The notes under the pieces: model-generated
Database searches by the model: none
Told to the model about the DNA's origin: nothing
What the model saw: the letters and a program-made list of their open reading frames with translations, nothing else
Assembly: GCA_017416765.1 (NCBI GenBank)
Contig: JAFQBE010000013.1
Location: 155,854-219,853, forward strand
Direction of reading: 5' to 3'
From: Clostridia bacterium
Lineage (GTDB): Bacteria > Bacillota > Clostridia > Oscillospirales > Acutalibacteraceae
Length of the DNA: 64,000 bases
Position numbers and translations under genes: made by a program
Part shown: in pieces, positions 50,452 through 60,653 of the stretch
Numbering within the stretch: the stretch's first letter is position 1
Layout: every line of letters starts with the position of its first letter

Positions 50452-51078
50452 TCACATTACCGCTTTAAGCCACTCTGCAGCTATAACCTCATGTCCGAAA
50501 TCTGTGGGGTGTACACCGTCTTCGGAAAGGGTAGCCATATCCGTACCCTCTGCAACCATTTTATCAAAAATCTTCTGCAGGTCGATAAAGGTTACATCAT
50601 ACTCTTTGATAAGCTTGTAAACTACTTCCTGCTTTAAAACAAGGTCGGGACGCATACGGGGCTTGTCGGGCATTGAATCGAGCAGGAAGGGGTTAAGCAG
50701 AATAATTTGGGCATTTGTTTCCGCCTTGATTCTGCCGAGGAGAATGCGCATATTTTCTTCATACTGTTCGGCAGAGGTCGGGTCGTTACTGTCAAACGCG
50801 CGCCATGTATCGTTAATGCCGATAAGGAGTGAAACATAATCGGGCTTCAAATCAACACAGTCCTTGTCCCAACGGCTTACAAGGTCTTTTGTACGGTGGC
50901 CGCTGATGCCGCGGTTGATAACCTTTATATTAAGCTCGGCATAATCATTTGCGAGCTTTTCGGCAATTTTTGCAGGATAACCTTTGCCGAGGGATTCGGC
51001 AGGGTTTTCGCTGTCTGTTCTGTAAGTATCTGTAATGCTGTCGCCCTGGAAAAGTAAAACGGAATCCTTTTTAAGCAT
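50452..51078 (-). CDS. SGNH/GDSL hydrolase
   Basis: The 208-residue protein has block I FQGDSITDT (Ser), ISGHRTKDL (Gly), LLIGINDTW (Asn) and DGVHPTDFGHEV (Asp and His). There is no signal peptide, so it is an intracellular esterase, possibly deacetylating oligosaccharides. Its stop lies 8 bp from element G. Confidence 0.9.
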   Translation of the reverse strand: MLKKDSVLLFQGDSITDTYRTDSENPAESLGKGYPAKIAEKLANDYAELNIKVINRGISGHRTKDLVSRWDKDCVDLKPDYVSLLIGINDTWRAFDSNDPTSAEQYEENMRILLGRIKAETNAQIILLNPFLLDSMPDKPRMRPDLVLKQEVVYKLIKEYDVTFIDLQKIFDKMVAEGTDMATLSEDGVHPTDFGHEVIAAEWLKAVM

Positions 51079-51096
51079 AGTTGTTACCCCGCTTTA

Positions 51097-52368
51097 TTAT
51101 TTGATTACATCGCAGCCCATGTACGGACGAAGAACTTCGGGTACAGTAATTGAGCCGTCTTCATTCTGGTAGTTTTCAAGAATTGCGGCAACCGTTCTGC
51201 CGATAGCTACACCCGAGCCGTTGAGCGTATGAACAAGCTGTGCCTTATCCTTGGGTGTTTTCTTGAAGCGTATAGCTGCTCTGCGTGCCTGGAAATCTTC
51301 GAAATTGGAGCAGGAGGAAATTTCAACATAGCGGTTGTAGGAAGGCATCCATACTTCAACATCATATGTTTTTGCAGAGGAGAAGCCGATATCGCCGGAG
51401 CTTAATGCAACAACTCTGTGCGGCAGACCGAGAAGCTGAAGAACGCGCTCTGCATCGTTTGTGAGTGATTCAAGCTCATCATATGAAGTTTCGGGGTCAA
51501 CAAACTTGACAAGCTCAACCTTGTTAAACTGGTGCTGACGGATAAGACCTCTTGTATCACGTCCTGCACTGCCTGCCTCTGCACGGAAGCAAGCGGAATA
51601 AGCACAGTATTTAATCGGAAGCTGTTCGCCGTCAAGAATTTCGTTGCGGTGCATATTTGTAACAGGAACTTCCGCTGTGGGGATAAGGAAATAATCTTCT
51701 CTTTCAAGTCTGAAAGCATCTTCTTCAAACTTGGGAAGCTGACCTGTGCCTGTCATGGAAGCGCGGTTTACCATAAAGGGCGGGAAAATTTCTGTATAGC
51801 CATGCTCTGTATGTGTGTTGAGGAAGAAGTTGATGATTGAGCGCTCAAGCTTTGCGCCTGCAGCCTTGTAGAAGTGGAAGCGTGCGCCTGTAACCTTTGC
51901 GGCTGTTTCGGGGTCAAGAATGTCAAGGTCTGCGCCCAGATCCCAGTGCGCCTTGGGTTCAAAATCAAAAGCTCTCGGCTCACCCCAACGGCGGATTTCA
52001 ACGTTTTCGCTGTCGTCCTTACCGATAGGTGTTTTATCGCTGGGAATGTTGGGGAATTCGTACATTATCTTCTGCTGCTTTTCTTCAAGCTCTGCAATAA
52101 GTGCGTCGCCCTGCTTGACTTCCTCTTTGATTTCGTTCATTCGTGCCATAATTGCGGAGATATCGCCGCCCTCTTTCTTAATTCGGGGGATATCCTTGCT
52201 TGCTGCGTTCTGCTCCTGCTTGAGCTGGTCATTTTTAAGGGTAAGCTCACGGCGTTTTACATCAATGGCAAGCACCTCATCAACAAGTGCGTCCATATCC
52301 TTATTTCTTGTTTTCATAGCGTCCTTTACACGCTGAGGATTTTCGCGGATTACTTTAATATCAAGCAT
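51097..52368 (-). CDS. serS: Serine-tRNA ligase
   Basis: The 423-residue protein has the N-terminal antiparallel coiled coil (residues 25-100), motif 2 [22 protein letters not shown] and motif 3 [21 protein letters not shown] 52368 ([11 protein letters not shown]) has AAAGGA upstream. Three tRNA-Ser genes are also in this window. No T-box is seen before it. Confidence 0.97.
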   Translation of the reverse strand: MLDIKVIRENPQRVKDAMKTRNKDMDALVDEVLAIDVKRRELTLKNDQLKQEQNAASKDIPRIKKEGGDISAIMARMNEIKEEVKQGDALIAELEEKQQKIMYEFPNIPSDKTPIGKDDSENVEIRRWGEPRAFDFEPKAHWDLGADLDILDPETAAKVTGARFHFYKAAGAKLERSIINFFLNTHTEHGYTEIFPPFMVNRASMTGTGQLPKFEEDAFRLEREDYFLIPTAEVPVTNMHRNEILDGEQLPIKYCAYSACFRAEAGSAGRDTRGLIRQHQFNKVELVKFVDPETSYDELESLTNDAERVLQLLGLPHRVVALSSGDIGFSSAKTYDVEVWMPSYNRYVEISSCSNFEDFQARRAAIRFKKTPKDKAQLVHTLNGSGVAIGRTVAAILENYQNEDGSITVPEVLRPYMGCDVIK

Positions 52369-52399
52369 TTTTATTAGTCCTTTCGGGATAGTTTGTTTA

Positions 52400-53155
52400 T
52401 CAATAGTATTTAACGGGATTTTCCTGTTCGATAAGAACAAAACAGGTATCCGTAAATTTTTCTTTTAGTTTTTCGGTAAGCGGTTTCATTGACGGAGCTT
52501 CCGTTTCAAAATGTCCTGCGGCGATTACCGTCATGCCGCTGTCAGCCGCGTCAATAAAAACATGGTGTGACAAGTCGCCCGTAATAAATGCATCAGCCTT
52601 ACCTATTGCTTCGTACACAAGCGAGCTTGCCGAGCCGCCGCAGATTGCAACCTTTGTTATCGGGTTTCCCGAATCTGCAAGGCGCAACTGACAGCCGAGC
52701 TTTTCTTTTACAAGTCGAGCCAGCTCTTCGCCGCTCATGGGTTCAACTTCGCAGAGCCTTGCCATTGGGGTTGCCGTTTCTTCAAGCTCCATGGGCTGAG
52801 CGTTTTCGAAGCCGAGCAGCTTTGCAAGCGTATCGTTCACACCGCCTGCGGCTGAATCCCAGCAGGTGTGTGCGCTGACGGTAGAAATACCGTTTACCAG
52901 CAAATCATATACCACGCTGCCCGCTGTAATTTTTTTAAGCGGCGAAAAAATTACGGGGTGATGCGTTACCATCATATCCGCACCGATATTTTTAGCCGCC
53001 TCAACCGTTTTTTTCGTTGCATCAAGCACAACCGCTACGGTTTTAACCTGCTTTTCGGGGTCGCCCAACAGCAGACCGCTGTTGTCCCACTTTTCCTGCG
53101 AAGAAAACGGGGCAAAAGAATCTATAAACTCAAAAATCTGTTTTACTGTAGCCAT
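52400..53155 (-). CDS. Nif3-like dinuclear metal-center protein (GTP cyclohydrolase I type 2 family)
   Basis: The 251-residue protein has [11 protein letters not shown], the metal ligands [24 protein letters not shown] and the C-terminal FITGDLSHH and AAGHFETE. The family forms hexameric toroids; function remains unsettled. It follows rhaA by 3 bp and precedes serS, so it is probably in one operon. Confidence 0.9.
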   Translation of the reverse strand: MATVKQIFEFIDSFAPFSSQEKWDNSGLLLGDPEKQVKTVAVVLDATKKTVEAAKNIGADMMVTHHPVIFSPLKKITAGSVVYDLLVNGISTVSAHTCWDSAAGGVNDTLAKLLGFENAQPMELEETATPMARLCEVEPMSGEELARLVKEKLGCQLRLADSGNPITKVAICGGSASSLVYEAIGKADAFITGDLSHHVFIDAADSGMTVIAAGHFETEAPSMKPLTEKLKEKFTDTCFVLIEQENPVKYY

Positions 53156-53158
53156 GGC

Positions 53159-54406
53159 TTACACTCTTTTAAGAAGTACATCTTCTTCGTACTTTCTGAT
53201 ATCGTTGAGCCAGCCCTCGCGTGCGGGTACACCCTTGCGCGCACAGTATTCTTCCCATATATCTACATAGGGGTAGAACTTCATTTCTTCATTCATTGCA
53301 AGCAGACCTGTAAAATCGCCCTTATCCTGCATTTCTTTAAGCTGTGCGTGCGGAATAAGCATTGCATAAAGCAGAGCCTTGCGCATATTGCGCGCACCGA
53401 TAATCCATGCGGCAACGCGGTTGATGCTTGCGTCGAAATAGTCAAGGCCTATAAGCACTCTGTCAAGCGCATCGCAGCGGACAATTTCCTTTGCGATTTC
53501 TTTAAGCTCATCGTCAAAGGTTACTACATGGTCGCTGTCCCAACGGACACCGCGTGTAACATGCAGCGCAACCTTGTTGCTGAAAAGAAGCATTGACGGA
53601 ATTTTATCGGAAACAACCTCTGTCGGGTGGTAGTGACCGTTGTCAAGCAGGCATACACAACCGCGTGTTGAAGCATAGTTCATATAGAATTCATGCGAAC
53701 CTACCGTGTAGGATTCAACACCGATACCGAAAACCTTGGACTCAACGGTATCAACAAGATACTGCGGGTCAATATGCTCGGAAAGGATTTCATCGAGCGC
53801 GTCAAGCAATCTCTTTCTCGGACCGATGCGGTCAGCCGGTACATCTTTGTATCCGTCGGGAATCCAGATGTTGTTTACGCAGGTTATGCCAAGCTCTCTG
53901 CCGAAGTATTCGCCAACCTTACGCATTGCCTTGCAATGGTCAATCCAGAAGCGGCGGATTTTTTCATCGGGGTGAGAAAGTGTCAATCCGTCTGCAGCAA
54001 GCGGATGAGAGAAAAGGGTGGGGTTGATATCAAGACCCAGTCCTCTTTCCTTTGCAAACTCAACCCACTTTGCAAAATGCTCAGGGCGAAGCTTGTCGCG
54101 GCTGACTCTTTCGCCGTCCATAATGGCGTATGTTGCGTGAAGATTTATTTTGTGTGCGCCGGGCATAAGGGCAAGCGCCTTATCAAGGTCTGCCATAAGC
54201 TCTTCGGCGTTGCGTGCCTTGCCGGGGTAGTTGCCTGTAGCCTGAATGCCGCCCGAAAGCTCACCGCTGCTTTCAAAGCCGGAAACATCATCGCCCTGCC
54301 AGCAATGAAGCGAAATCTTAACGCTGTCAAGCTTTTCGAGAACCTTTTCGGTGTCAATGCCAAGTCCAGCATAAATTTCTTTTGCAGATTCATAACGCTG
54401 TGTCAT
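53159..54406 (-). CDS. rhaA: L-rhamnose isomerase
   Basis: The 415-residue protein has [15 protein letters not shown] near residue 31, [12 protein letters not shown], the metal-binding [16 protein letters not shown] and a C-terminal [17 protein letters not shown]. It converts L-rhamnose to L-rhamnulose. ATG 54406 is chosen with AAAGGTGG upstream. rhaB, rhaD and a rhamnose transporter are absent from this window. Confidence 0.95.
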   Translation of the reverse strand: MTQRYESAKEIYAGLGIDTEKVLEKLDSVKISLHCWQGDDVSGFESSGELSGGIQATGNYPGKARNAEELMADLDKALALMPGAHKINLHATYAIMDGERVSRDKLRPEHFAKWVEFAKERGLGLDINPTLFSHPLAADGLTLSHPDEKIRRFWIDHCKAMRKVGEYFGRELGITCVNNIWIPDGYKDVPADRIGPRKRLLDALDEILSEHIDPQYLVDTVESKVFGIGVESYTVGSHEFYMNYASTRGCVCLLDNGHYHPTEVVSDKIPSMLLFSNKVALHVTRGVRWDSDHVVTFDDELKEIAKEIVRCDALDRVLIGLDYFDASINRVAAWIIGARNMRKALLYAMLIPHAQLKEMQDKGDFTGLLAMNEEMKFYPYVDIWEEYCARKGVPAREGWLNDIRKYEEDVLLKRV

Positions 54407-54542
54407 TATCAAAAACCACCTTTGCGGAATATATTTTTCTGTTTTGGCAAATTACAAAAATTCACCTATATATACATAATTTATAATATAACTCTTTTTA
54501 TTATTTGTCAAATGTTTTATTAATATATAAACTTATAAAGCA

Positions 54543-54580
54543 AAAGAAGCCGCCTTATCAAAAGACAGCTTCTTTGTTTG
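54543..54580 (-). terminator. Terminator of the CREST-like gene
   Basis: AAAGAAGC (54543-54550) pairs with GCTTCTTT (54568-54575), 15-50 bp after the minus-strand stop, followed by T-rich sequence. Confidence 0.65.
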
Positions 54581-54593
54581 TTAAAATAAAAGT

Positions 54594-55589
54594 TTATTTA
54601 TCGGCCGTTACAGCTTCTTTTTCTGCAAGTGCCTTGGCTACAGCTTCATCAATAAGCTTTTGCTTTTGCTGGTTTTCCGTTCTGTTATCAACCCAGACAA
54701 CAGCAACAAAAGTACCTATAGATGTAAGCAGGTGCCAGAGTGAGTGTCCCTGGAAGTTACCCTGTGCAATAGAGTTGATTTCGTTGTCACCCCAAAGTGA
54801 TGTGATGACGAAAGCTGTTGCAAAGGAACCAAGAAGGAGAATAACAAGACCAAGTTCGTTCTTGGGAATCTTCTTGAATCTCGAAGCAACAACAAAGAGA
54901 AGGGGTACACAAGTAACAAAGCAACCGAATTCAGCAAGAGAAAGACCACCATGGTCGCCGCCCATATCGAAGGGGATACCGAATTCATCTCTGCCGCCAA
55001 ACCAAAGAGGACGATTGTGCTGAACAAAAACTTCAAAAGTAAGAACAAGAAGAACAATAGCTGCCCAGATTGTAGTGCCCCAACAAAGCTTGTTTCTAAG
55101 CTTCGGGTTATCATCATAAAGTTCAAAAGCAAAACAGATAACACCGGACCATGCCATAAGCTCTGTAAATGACATGTCAACATAGCTTGCAAGCAACTTT
55201 GTTGTTATAATACCGGGAGCAAATTCACCGTAGTCTGCAGTATGCATACCAACGGAAGTAACACTCATAACAGCAACAATTGCAAAAAATGTGTACCAAT
55301 ACCACTTCTTGTTCTTTTTGATAAGAAGGATAACAATACTGCAAATTGCTGCAAGGGTGTAAGCCCAGTTTGTCATAACCGCGGAATACTGTGCGCAGTA
55401 CTGACCGAATGTAGTCAATGAGAATGTAGAATCGCCTGCGGCGAGTGCGGAAATCTCATCCCAGCTCATATTGTAAAGGTCGAACCAACGGATGAAATTG
55501 AGGTTTGCTATAGCAGCACTTATCTGGCTCATTGTATCTGCCAGGCTAAAGTTCTGTATAGCTTCAATTGCCATGGAAATGGGGTTCAT
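54594..55589 (-). CDS. Multi-pass membrane protein with CREST-like hydrolase residues
   Basis: The 331-residue protein has about seven to eight membrane helices. The sequence TSVGMHTADYG gives Ser112-x3-His116, ASYVDMSF gives Asp138, and GHSLWHLL gives His282-x3-His286. This Ser-x3-His, Asp, His-x3-His layout is that of the CREST superfamily (alkaline ceramidases, PAQR receptors). Lipid amidase activity is inferred only from these residues. A Lys/Glu-rich tail follows. AAAGGAATAG precedes the ATG. Confidence 0.6.
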   Translation of the reverse strand: MNPISMAIEAIQNFSLADTMSQISAAIANLNFIRWFDLYNMSWDEISALAAGDSTFSLTTFGQYCAQYSAVMTNWAYTLAAICSIVILLIKKNKKWYWYTFFAIVAVMSVTSVGMHTADYGEFAPGIITTKLLASYVDMSFTELMAWSGVICFAFELYDDNPKLRNKLCWGTTIWAAIVLLVLTFEVFVQHNRPLWFGGRDEFGIPFDMGGDHGGLSLAEFGCFVTCVPLLFVVASRFKKIPKNELGLVILLLGSFATAFVITSLWGDNEINSIAQGNFQGHSLWHLLTSIGTFVAVVWVDNRTENQQKQKLIDEAVAKALAEKEAVTADK

Positions 55590-55687
55590 AAAGCACTATT
55601 CCTTTCTTATAATTTCAATTTAAGATTATAAATCGTAAAGAAAACTTTGTCAACAAAAGATTATTCATTTAACACAATGTTAATTAT

Positions 55688-57121
55688 TTAAAAATGTCCA
55701 CCGCGGATTGAAACTACAACCGCATCAATTTTAAGGTAAAGCCAACCGAGGACTTCCATTATTTTATAGCCGAGTGAGCGGAAGAATACGCGGATTTTGC
55801 CGTCGTTGAAATCGTCTTCCTTTTCAACGGTAACGCTGTCGAGCAGCTCGCTGTTATCGCCGCGGAAGGTTTTGAGTGCCATTGTGGTATCGGTAAATTC
55901 AACAGTTGTGTATGTAGTAACATCAGCATCAACAAAAGCATAGGCGGTATACGGCCAGAGATAGCTGAGTTCTTTGCCGAGTGAGCCCTGGTCACAGCAG
56001 GCATTTACATTTACATAAATAATGCCGTTGGGGTCTTTGTATGTTTCGCCGCTTTTTGCAAAGCCGACAACTGCACCGTCGCTGATGAAGTTGGAGCGAC
56101 CCTGCATATGTGTGTGACCGGTGAAAACAATATCAAGGTCGTACATTTCAAATATCGGCTGGAATACTGCGTTGAGCATAATTGCCGTTTCCGGTTCAAG
56201 CATAGCTACACCTGCGGCATAAAGACCCTGATGCATAACGCCTACGCGCCATTTTGCATCGGGGTTGGCGGCAATTGCTTCATCTGCCATGGCCTTGTGG
56301 TCTGCGGCAGAGCCGGAGGTTGCATCAAAAACAAGATAAAGCACATCGCCGTATCTGAACCAGCAATCCCTGTCAAGCCCTTCAAAATATTTGCCGAAAA
56401 ATTCGTTGGGCATATGGGTATAGTATTCGTAAGTCATGCCCTTTTTGTCGTGGTTGCCTATTGCAAGCGCAAGCGGCAGGCTTCTTGTATATTCGGGCAT
56501 TAGCAGGGTCTGCCACTCGTCGGCGGCCTGACCTGTTGAAGTGTTGTCACCGGGAGAAAGCAGGAAGCTGATATCGGGGTTCTTTGTCAGTGCTTCATCA
56601 AGTACACTCTGCCATACATAGCCGATTCGGGATTGTTCTTCAGGGTTGTCTGTGGACTGACCGCCAATCTGAATATCGCCGACTACAAGCATTTTGTAGC
56701 TGTCAAAGTCCTTGGATTCATACTTATATGCTTCGCTCCAGCCGCTGTCGGTATACCACTGGTAGTAATATGTGCTGTTTTCCTTGATGCCTGTCATCGT
56801 GACGCGGCAAACAAGCTGTTCTTCGTTTTCCGATGGGGTTGTCTCGCCCTCAAAAACCGTTGCGTCTGTCATAGCCGCATTGTCTGCCATGCGTACCTTG
56901 GGTGTTGCGGTGTCTTTATCTGCATGCCAGCAGATATTAAGCTCGGTTTCGTCCGCGCCGACACAAAGGGTGGGCAGTGTGTTTTCATCACGAAGGGAAG
57001 CGTAAAGCTCCTTCCACTCGTTTTCTGTCATGCTCTTATCATCAAATGCAGATACGCCGAAAGTCTGCATAAGCATGAACATTGCAAGAACAAGCGCAAG
57101 TGTTTTAATAGTGCGTTTCAT
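55688..57121 (-). CDS. Exported purple-acid-phosphatase-like metallophosphoesterase
   Basis: The 477-residue protein has a signal peptide (residues 1-24, ending VSAFD) and an N-terminal fibronectin-like domain. The metallophosphatase domain follows with VVGDIQIGG, LLSPGDNTSTG, AIGNHDKKG, VGVMHQGLYAAG and FTGHTHMQG. A C-terminal hydrophobic segment (MEVLGWLYLKIDAVVV) may tether it. ATG 57121 follows GGAGG. It releases phosphate outside the cell. Confidence 0.9.
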   Translation of the reverse strand: MKRTIKTLALVLAMFMLMQTFGVSAFDDKSMTENEWKELYASLRDENTLPTLCVGADETELNICWHADKDTATPKVRMADNAAMTDATVFEGETTPSENEEQLVCRVTMTGIKENSTYYYQWYTDSGWSEAYKYESKDFDSYKMLVVGDIQIGGQSTDNPEEQSRIGYVWQSVLDEALTKNPDISFLLSPGDNTSTGQAADEWQTLLMPEYTRSLPLALAIGNHDKKGMTYEYYTHMPNEFFGKYFEGLDRDCWFRYGDVLYLVFDATSGSAADHKAMADEAIAANPDAKWRVGVMHQGLYAAGVAMLEPETAIMLNAVFQPIFEMYDLDIVFTGHTHMQGRSNFISDGAVVGFAKSGETYKDPNGIIYVNVNACCDQGSLGKELSYLWPYTAYAFVDADVTTYTTVEFTDTTMALKTFRGDNSELLDSVTVEKEDDFNDGKIRVFFRSLGYKIMEVLGWLYLKIDAVVVSIRGGHF

Positions 57122-57149
57122 GGTTAAGCCTCCTGAAATATTTTTTATT

Positions 57150-57539
57150 TTACGGTAATTTTCTGCCGCATTGGTTACAGAATTCAAAATCGTTTTCGAC
57201 TTTTGTGCCGCAGTACGGGCAGTATCTGCTAATTGAATTATCGTTCGGAGTCCAACGCTCAAATGTATCTTCACGGTTACCGAAGCGTTCGTTGAACGGG
57301 TCGGGTTCTTCGCCTTCTTCGGTAATATCGTATTGGGAATAGCGGTTTTTACCCGTAGCGTTTTTGAAATTATAAACTGTAATGCTTATGGCAATACCCG
57401 TCCAGATTATACCGAAAATTGCCATAAAGCCGCTTGCCTGTGCCGCCATTACGGTCCAGAAAATGCCAAAGCAAACCATAAATATGCCGACAACTCCGCC
57501 CATCATTGACGGACCTCTGCCGGGTTTGATGCTTCTCAT
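57150..57539 (-). CDS. Membrane protein with C-terminal zinc ribbon
   Basis: The 129-residue protein has two membrane helices (about residues 13-55), an acidic linker and a zinc ribbon with YCPYCGTKV and FCNQCGRKLP. Function unknown. AAGGAGCGTGAGG lies before ATG 57539. It precedes the phosphatase by about 28 bp on the same strand. Confidence 0.75.
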   Translation of the reverse strand: MRSIKPGRGPSMMGGVVGIFMVCFGIFWTVMAAQASGFMAIFGIIWTGIAISITVYNFKNATGKNRYSQYDITEEGEEPDPFNERFGNREDTFERWTPNDNSISRYCPYCGTKVENDFEFCNQCGRKLP

Positions 57540-57674
57540 AGCCTCACGCTCCTTTTATTCCATTTTAATATTTTAAAATTGCATTGTCAATCAAAATAAA
57601 AATTGTTTACAAAAGTATAATTTGTGGTAAAATATACCTGCAATAAAAATAAAATTAAATTTGAGGCGATACCA

Positions 57675-58499
57675 ATGGCTTACAAAAATCTGATTGATTT
57701 ACATATGCATACAAGCAGTTCGTTCGACGGTCACTATTCCGCCGCCGAAATGTGTGAGGCTGCAGTAAATGCAGGTCTTTCCGTAATAACTTTTACAGAC
57801 CATTTCGATGTCGATTTTTTTGAAGAACACAAACTGGCTGAAAGACAGGTCACAAGCTATGACGATGTTGTTTCTGCTCAGGCTGCTTTTGCTGACAAGC
57901 TTAAAGTCCTTGTCGGTATTGAGGTCGGTCAGGGTACATATGAGCCGGAGCTTACAAAAAAATCACTTGAAAAATATAACTACGATTTCATCATCGGCTC
58001 AATTCACAACCTTCGCAAAACTCCCGATTTCTGTGAGCTTGACTATACCAATATGACCCTTGACGAGGTATACGGTCTGCTCGATAAGTATTTTGAAGAA
58101 ATGCTTCTGCTTGCAAAGTGGAACGGCTTTGATACCCTGGCACATCTGACCTATCCGCTGCGCTACATTATGGGTAACTACGGTATAAAGGTTGATTTGA
58201 AAAAGTATGACGGTATCGTTGATGAGATATTCAAAACCGTTATCGCCAACGGCAAGGCGCTTGAAATAAACACAAGCGGTCTGCGCCAGAAAATCGGTGT
58301 GACTATGCCGACGGTTGACTATGTCCGCAGATTCCGCGAGCTCGGCGGCGAATACCTCACCATCGGATCTGACGCACACTTTACCGAGCATGTAGGTGCA
58401 GGAATCAACGAGGGCTTTGCCATAGCAGAAGCTGCGGGCTTTGAGTATGTAACATATTTCAAAAACCACCAGCCGGTTAAAGTTAAAATTGAGAAATAA
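57675..58499 (+). CDS. PHP-domain phosphatase (histidinol-phosphatase type)
   Basis: The 274-residue protein has LIDLHMHTSSSFDGH (HxH), ITFTDHFD, IVGIEVGQG-like VGIEVG, FIIGSIHNL and the C-terminal GSDAHFTEHVG, the metal sites of PHP enzymes of the HisK type. Histidinol-phosphate hydrolysis is likely, but no other his genes are here. ATG 57675 follows GAGGCG. Confidence 0.85.
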   Translation: MAYKNLIDLHMHTSSSFDGHYSAAEMCEAAVNAGLSVITFTDHFDVDFFEEHKLAERQVTSYDDVVSAQAAFADKLKVLVGIEVGQGTYEPELTKKSLEKYNYDFIIGSIHNLRKTPDFCELDYTNMTLDEVYGLLDKYFEEMLLLAKWNGFDTLAHLTYPLRYIMGNYGIKVDLKKYDGIVDEIFKTVIANGKALEINTSGLRQKIGVTMPTVDYVRRFRELGGEYLTIGSDAHFTEHVGAGINEGFAIAEAAGFEYVTYFKNHQPVKVKIEK

Positions 58500-58675
58500 A
58501 TTACAGTTTGTTTAAGTGCAGAGTGCAGAGTGCAGAACGCAGAACGGTGGGAGGGCTTCGCCCTCACCCATTATAATAATCGTCTTAAATCAATGTATTA
58601 TAAAATCGGAGCGGAGCGACCCTTCGTTCTGCACTCTGCGTTCTGCATTCTGCACTAATCGACAAACTGCAATCT
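58498..58675. repeat. Palindromic intergenic element H (GCAGAGTGCAGAAC arms)
   Basis: AAATTACAGTTT (58498-58509) and AAACTGCAATCT (58664-58675) bound the element. The arms GTGCAGAGTGCAGAACGC and TTCTGCACTCTGCGTTCTGC enclose GGGAGGGCTTCGCCCTCACCC and CGGAGCGGAGCGACCC. The left end overlaps the stop codon of the PHP gene. Confidence 0.85.
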
Positions 58676-58688
58676 AAAGGTGACTTTT

Positions 58689-59543
58689 ATGACAAAAAAA
58701 AGCATAAAATTTAACGCTCCTGCGAAAATAAATCTGTTGCTTGATATTATCTGCCGTCTGCCAAACGGTTACCACAGCCTGTTTATGGTTATGCAGGCGG
58801 TTGACCTCTGCGACGATGTGGAAGTTACGCTTCGTGATGACGGTGAAATAACCCTTGAATGCAGCGAAAAGGCTCTGCCGACGGACAGCAAAAATATCGC
58901 CTACCGTGCAGCGCAGAAATTTTTTGAAGCAACAGGCAAAACACAGGGTGCAGATATAAAACTGACTAAAAACATTCCCTTTGCCGCAGGCTTAGCCGGC
59001 GGCAGTACAGATGCGGCTGCAGTTTTAAAAGCGCTTAACCTTCTGTGCGAAACAAAGCTTACCGATGAAGAGCTTTGTGCAATCGGTGTAAAGCTCGGCG
59101 CAGATGTACCGTTCTGTATCAAGGGCGGCACTATGCTCGCGCAGGATATCGGTCAGGTGCTGTCACCCCTGCCGAAGCTGAAGGATTGCTATATCGTGCT
59201 TGTCAAGCCCGATGTTGATGTTTCCACAAAAGAAGCATACGAGGCTTTTGACACCGCGGACTGTATCCGTCATCCCAACTGCAACGCAATGCTTCATGCC
59301 GCGGCAAACGGCGATTTTGACGGCATAATCAGCAACACCGCCAATGTTTTTGAGCAGTTTATTGAAGTGCCTCAGCGCGCCGATATCAAAGCAATTATGC
59401 GCGATTGCGGCTGCCTTACCTGCTGCATGAGCGGCAGCGGTCCCACCGTTTTCGGTATTTTTGACGATGAAGCCAAAGCCACCGCCTGCACCGAAAAAAT
59501 GAAAGCAAAATATGAAAAGGTTTATCTGACAAAGCCGATTTAA
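58689..59543 (+). CDS. ispE: 4-diphosphocytidyl-2-C-methyl-D-erythritol kinase
   Basis: The 284-residue GHMP kinase has NAPAKINLLLDI, RLPNGYHSLFMVMQ, the ATP loop PFAAGLAGGSTDAAAVL, LGADVPFCIKGGT and a C-terminal CMSGSGPTVFGIF. It catalyses the fourth step of the MEP isoprenoid pathway. ATG 58689 has AAAGGTGA upstream, just after element H. That element may have replaced the original upstream region. Confidence 0.96.
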   Translation: MTKKSIKFNAPAKINLLLDIICRLPNGYHSLFMVMQAVDLCDDVEVTLRDDGEITLECSEKALPTDSKNIAYRAAQKFFEATGKTQGADIKLTKNIPFAAGLAGGSTDAAAVLKALNLLCETKLTDEELCAIGVKLGADVPFCIKGGTMLAQDIGQVLSPLPKLKDCYIVLVKPDVDVSTKEAYEAFDTADCIRHPNCNAMLHAAANGDFDGIISNTANVFEQFIEVPQRADIKAIMRDCGCLTCCMSGSGPTVFGIFDDEAKATACTEKMKAKYEKVYLTKPI

Positions 59544-59570
59544 TAATTTAAAACCTAATAAATAAAGATT

Positions 59571-59612
59571 AATCCCTGCCACAGATTTTAAAGTCCGTAG
59601 CAGGGATTTTTT
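59571..59612. terminator. Bidirectional terminator
   Basis: AATCCCTGC pairs with GCAGGGATT, followed by TTTTTT, between the convergent ispE and HTH genes. Confidence 0.85.
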
Positions 59613-59620
59613 TCAAAAAT

Positions 59621-59953
59621 TTATCTGAGTAATGTTTCTGTTATTTTTATTACTATTTCTTCAACGCATTTTACCTGTTCGCCGGAAAGGCGGCGGCAGC
59701 AATCTTCTATTACCGAAGTGTCGGTTTTTTCTGTATTTCCGAAAAGCAAGCTATCACTTGTCACACCGAGTGTTATGCAGATTTTTTTAAGCGTAGGCAA
59801 TGCCACACCCACAACACCGCGCTCAAGGTCTGATATATATTGCGGCGAAACATCAATTTTTTCCGCAAGCTTTTCCTGCGTCATATTTATATGCTCGCGT
59901 GATTTCTTTATTCTTTCCCCTATTTCTATATTTATCTGCTTCTTTTCTCTCAT
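59621..59953 (-). CDS. HTH (Cro/C1-type) regulator
   Basis: The 110-residue protein has an XRE domain at residues 8-65 (NMTQEKLAEKIDVSPQYISDL) and a helical tail. ATG 59953 is chosen because GAGGACGGTG lies before it. It is divergent from two membrane-protein genes. Direct and inverted repeats lie in between, so it probably regulates them and itself. Confidence 0.8.
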   Translation of the reverse strand: MREKKQINIEIGERIKKSREHINMTQEKLAEKIDVSPQYISDLERGVVGVALPTLKKICITLGVTSDSLLFGNTEKTDTSVIEDCCRRLSGEQVKCVEEIVIKITETLLR

Positions 59954-59983
59954 TCCAAACACCGTCCTCACTATTATATTAAC

Positions 59984-60054
59984 TAAAAGCAGCGTTGACA
60001 AACACAAAGCAGCGGTGTTATAATCATCAATAGTACTGCTATTGATTTTTATAA
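59984..60054 (+). promoter_or_regulatory. Divergent control region: promoter, direct repeats and palindrome
   Basis: TTGACA and TATAAT are present with an 18-bp spacer, near 59996-60025. Two copies of AAAGCAGCG(T/G)TG overlap this promoter, and the palindrome ATCAATAG-TACTG-CTATTGAT follows. They are probable operator sites for the adjacent HTH protein. Confidence 0.5.
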
Positions 60055-60071
60055 AATAAGGAGTGGTTTTT

Positions 60072-60653
60072 TTGACAACTGTTATTATTGGAGTGTTGAT
60101 AGTTGCCTTAGTCAGCGGTGCTATCGGATTAGCTTTTGATGTGAGCGGTTGGGTAGGTTTTCTCATTCTTATCGGTATTATCGGTTTCGCTTTAATTACT
60201 GTTCACATAATAAATAAAAACGCAAATAAAATTCCTCGTTTTGTAAAATTTCTTTCGGGTCCGGGTTTATTTGTTTCCATCATTTCCGTTATATCAGGTA
60301 TAATTCTGGCGGTAATCGGTATTTTTACCAATGCAGGATATGAAGAACATACTTATCACCAGGTTAAAAATATCGGCGGAACATGGGTGGGCTATGATGT
60401 AAGCTATATGGCTGATGCCATTTCTTCCTTGCTGTGGCTCGGAATATTTATTGCTGTAATTGGTGTAGTTTTATTTTTCAGCTGTGCATTGCTTAAAGAA
60501 CCTGATGAAAAAGAAATACAGAAGCTTTGCTTTGAAAAAGATAAAAACAAAGCATTAAAAACTGTGCAGCTTTTTTACGAAAATAAACTTATAACAGAAA
60601 CACAATACACTGCAAAAAAGCAGGAAATCGAAGAAAGAGTGTTTGAAGCATGA
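60072..60653 (+). CDS. Membrane protein with SHOCT-like C-terminus
   Basis: The protein of about 193 residues has four membrane helices and a C-terminal helical hairpin (KTVQLFYENKLITETQYTAKKQEIEERV) that resembles SHOCT oligomerisation domains. TTG 60072 is placed correctly after AAGGAG; GTG 60063 is not. The stop overlaps the next ATG (ATGA). Function unknown. Confidence 0.65.
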   Translation: MTTVIIGVLIVALVSGAIGLAFDVSGWVGFLILIGIIGFALITVHIINKNANKIPRFVKFLSGPGLFVSIISVISGIILAVIGIFTNAGYEEHTYHQVKNIGGTWVGYDVSYMADAISSLLWLGIFIAVIGVVLFFSCALLKEPDEKEIQKLCFEKDKNKALKTVQLFYENKLITETQYTAKKQEIEERVFEA

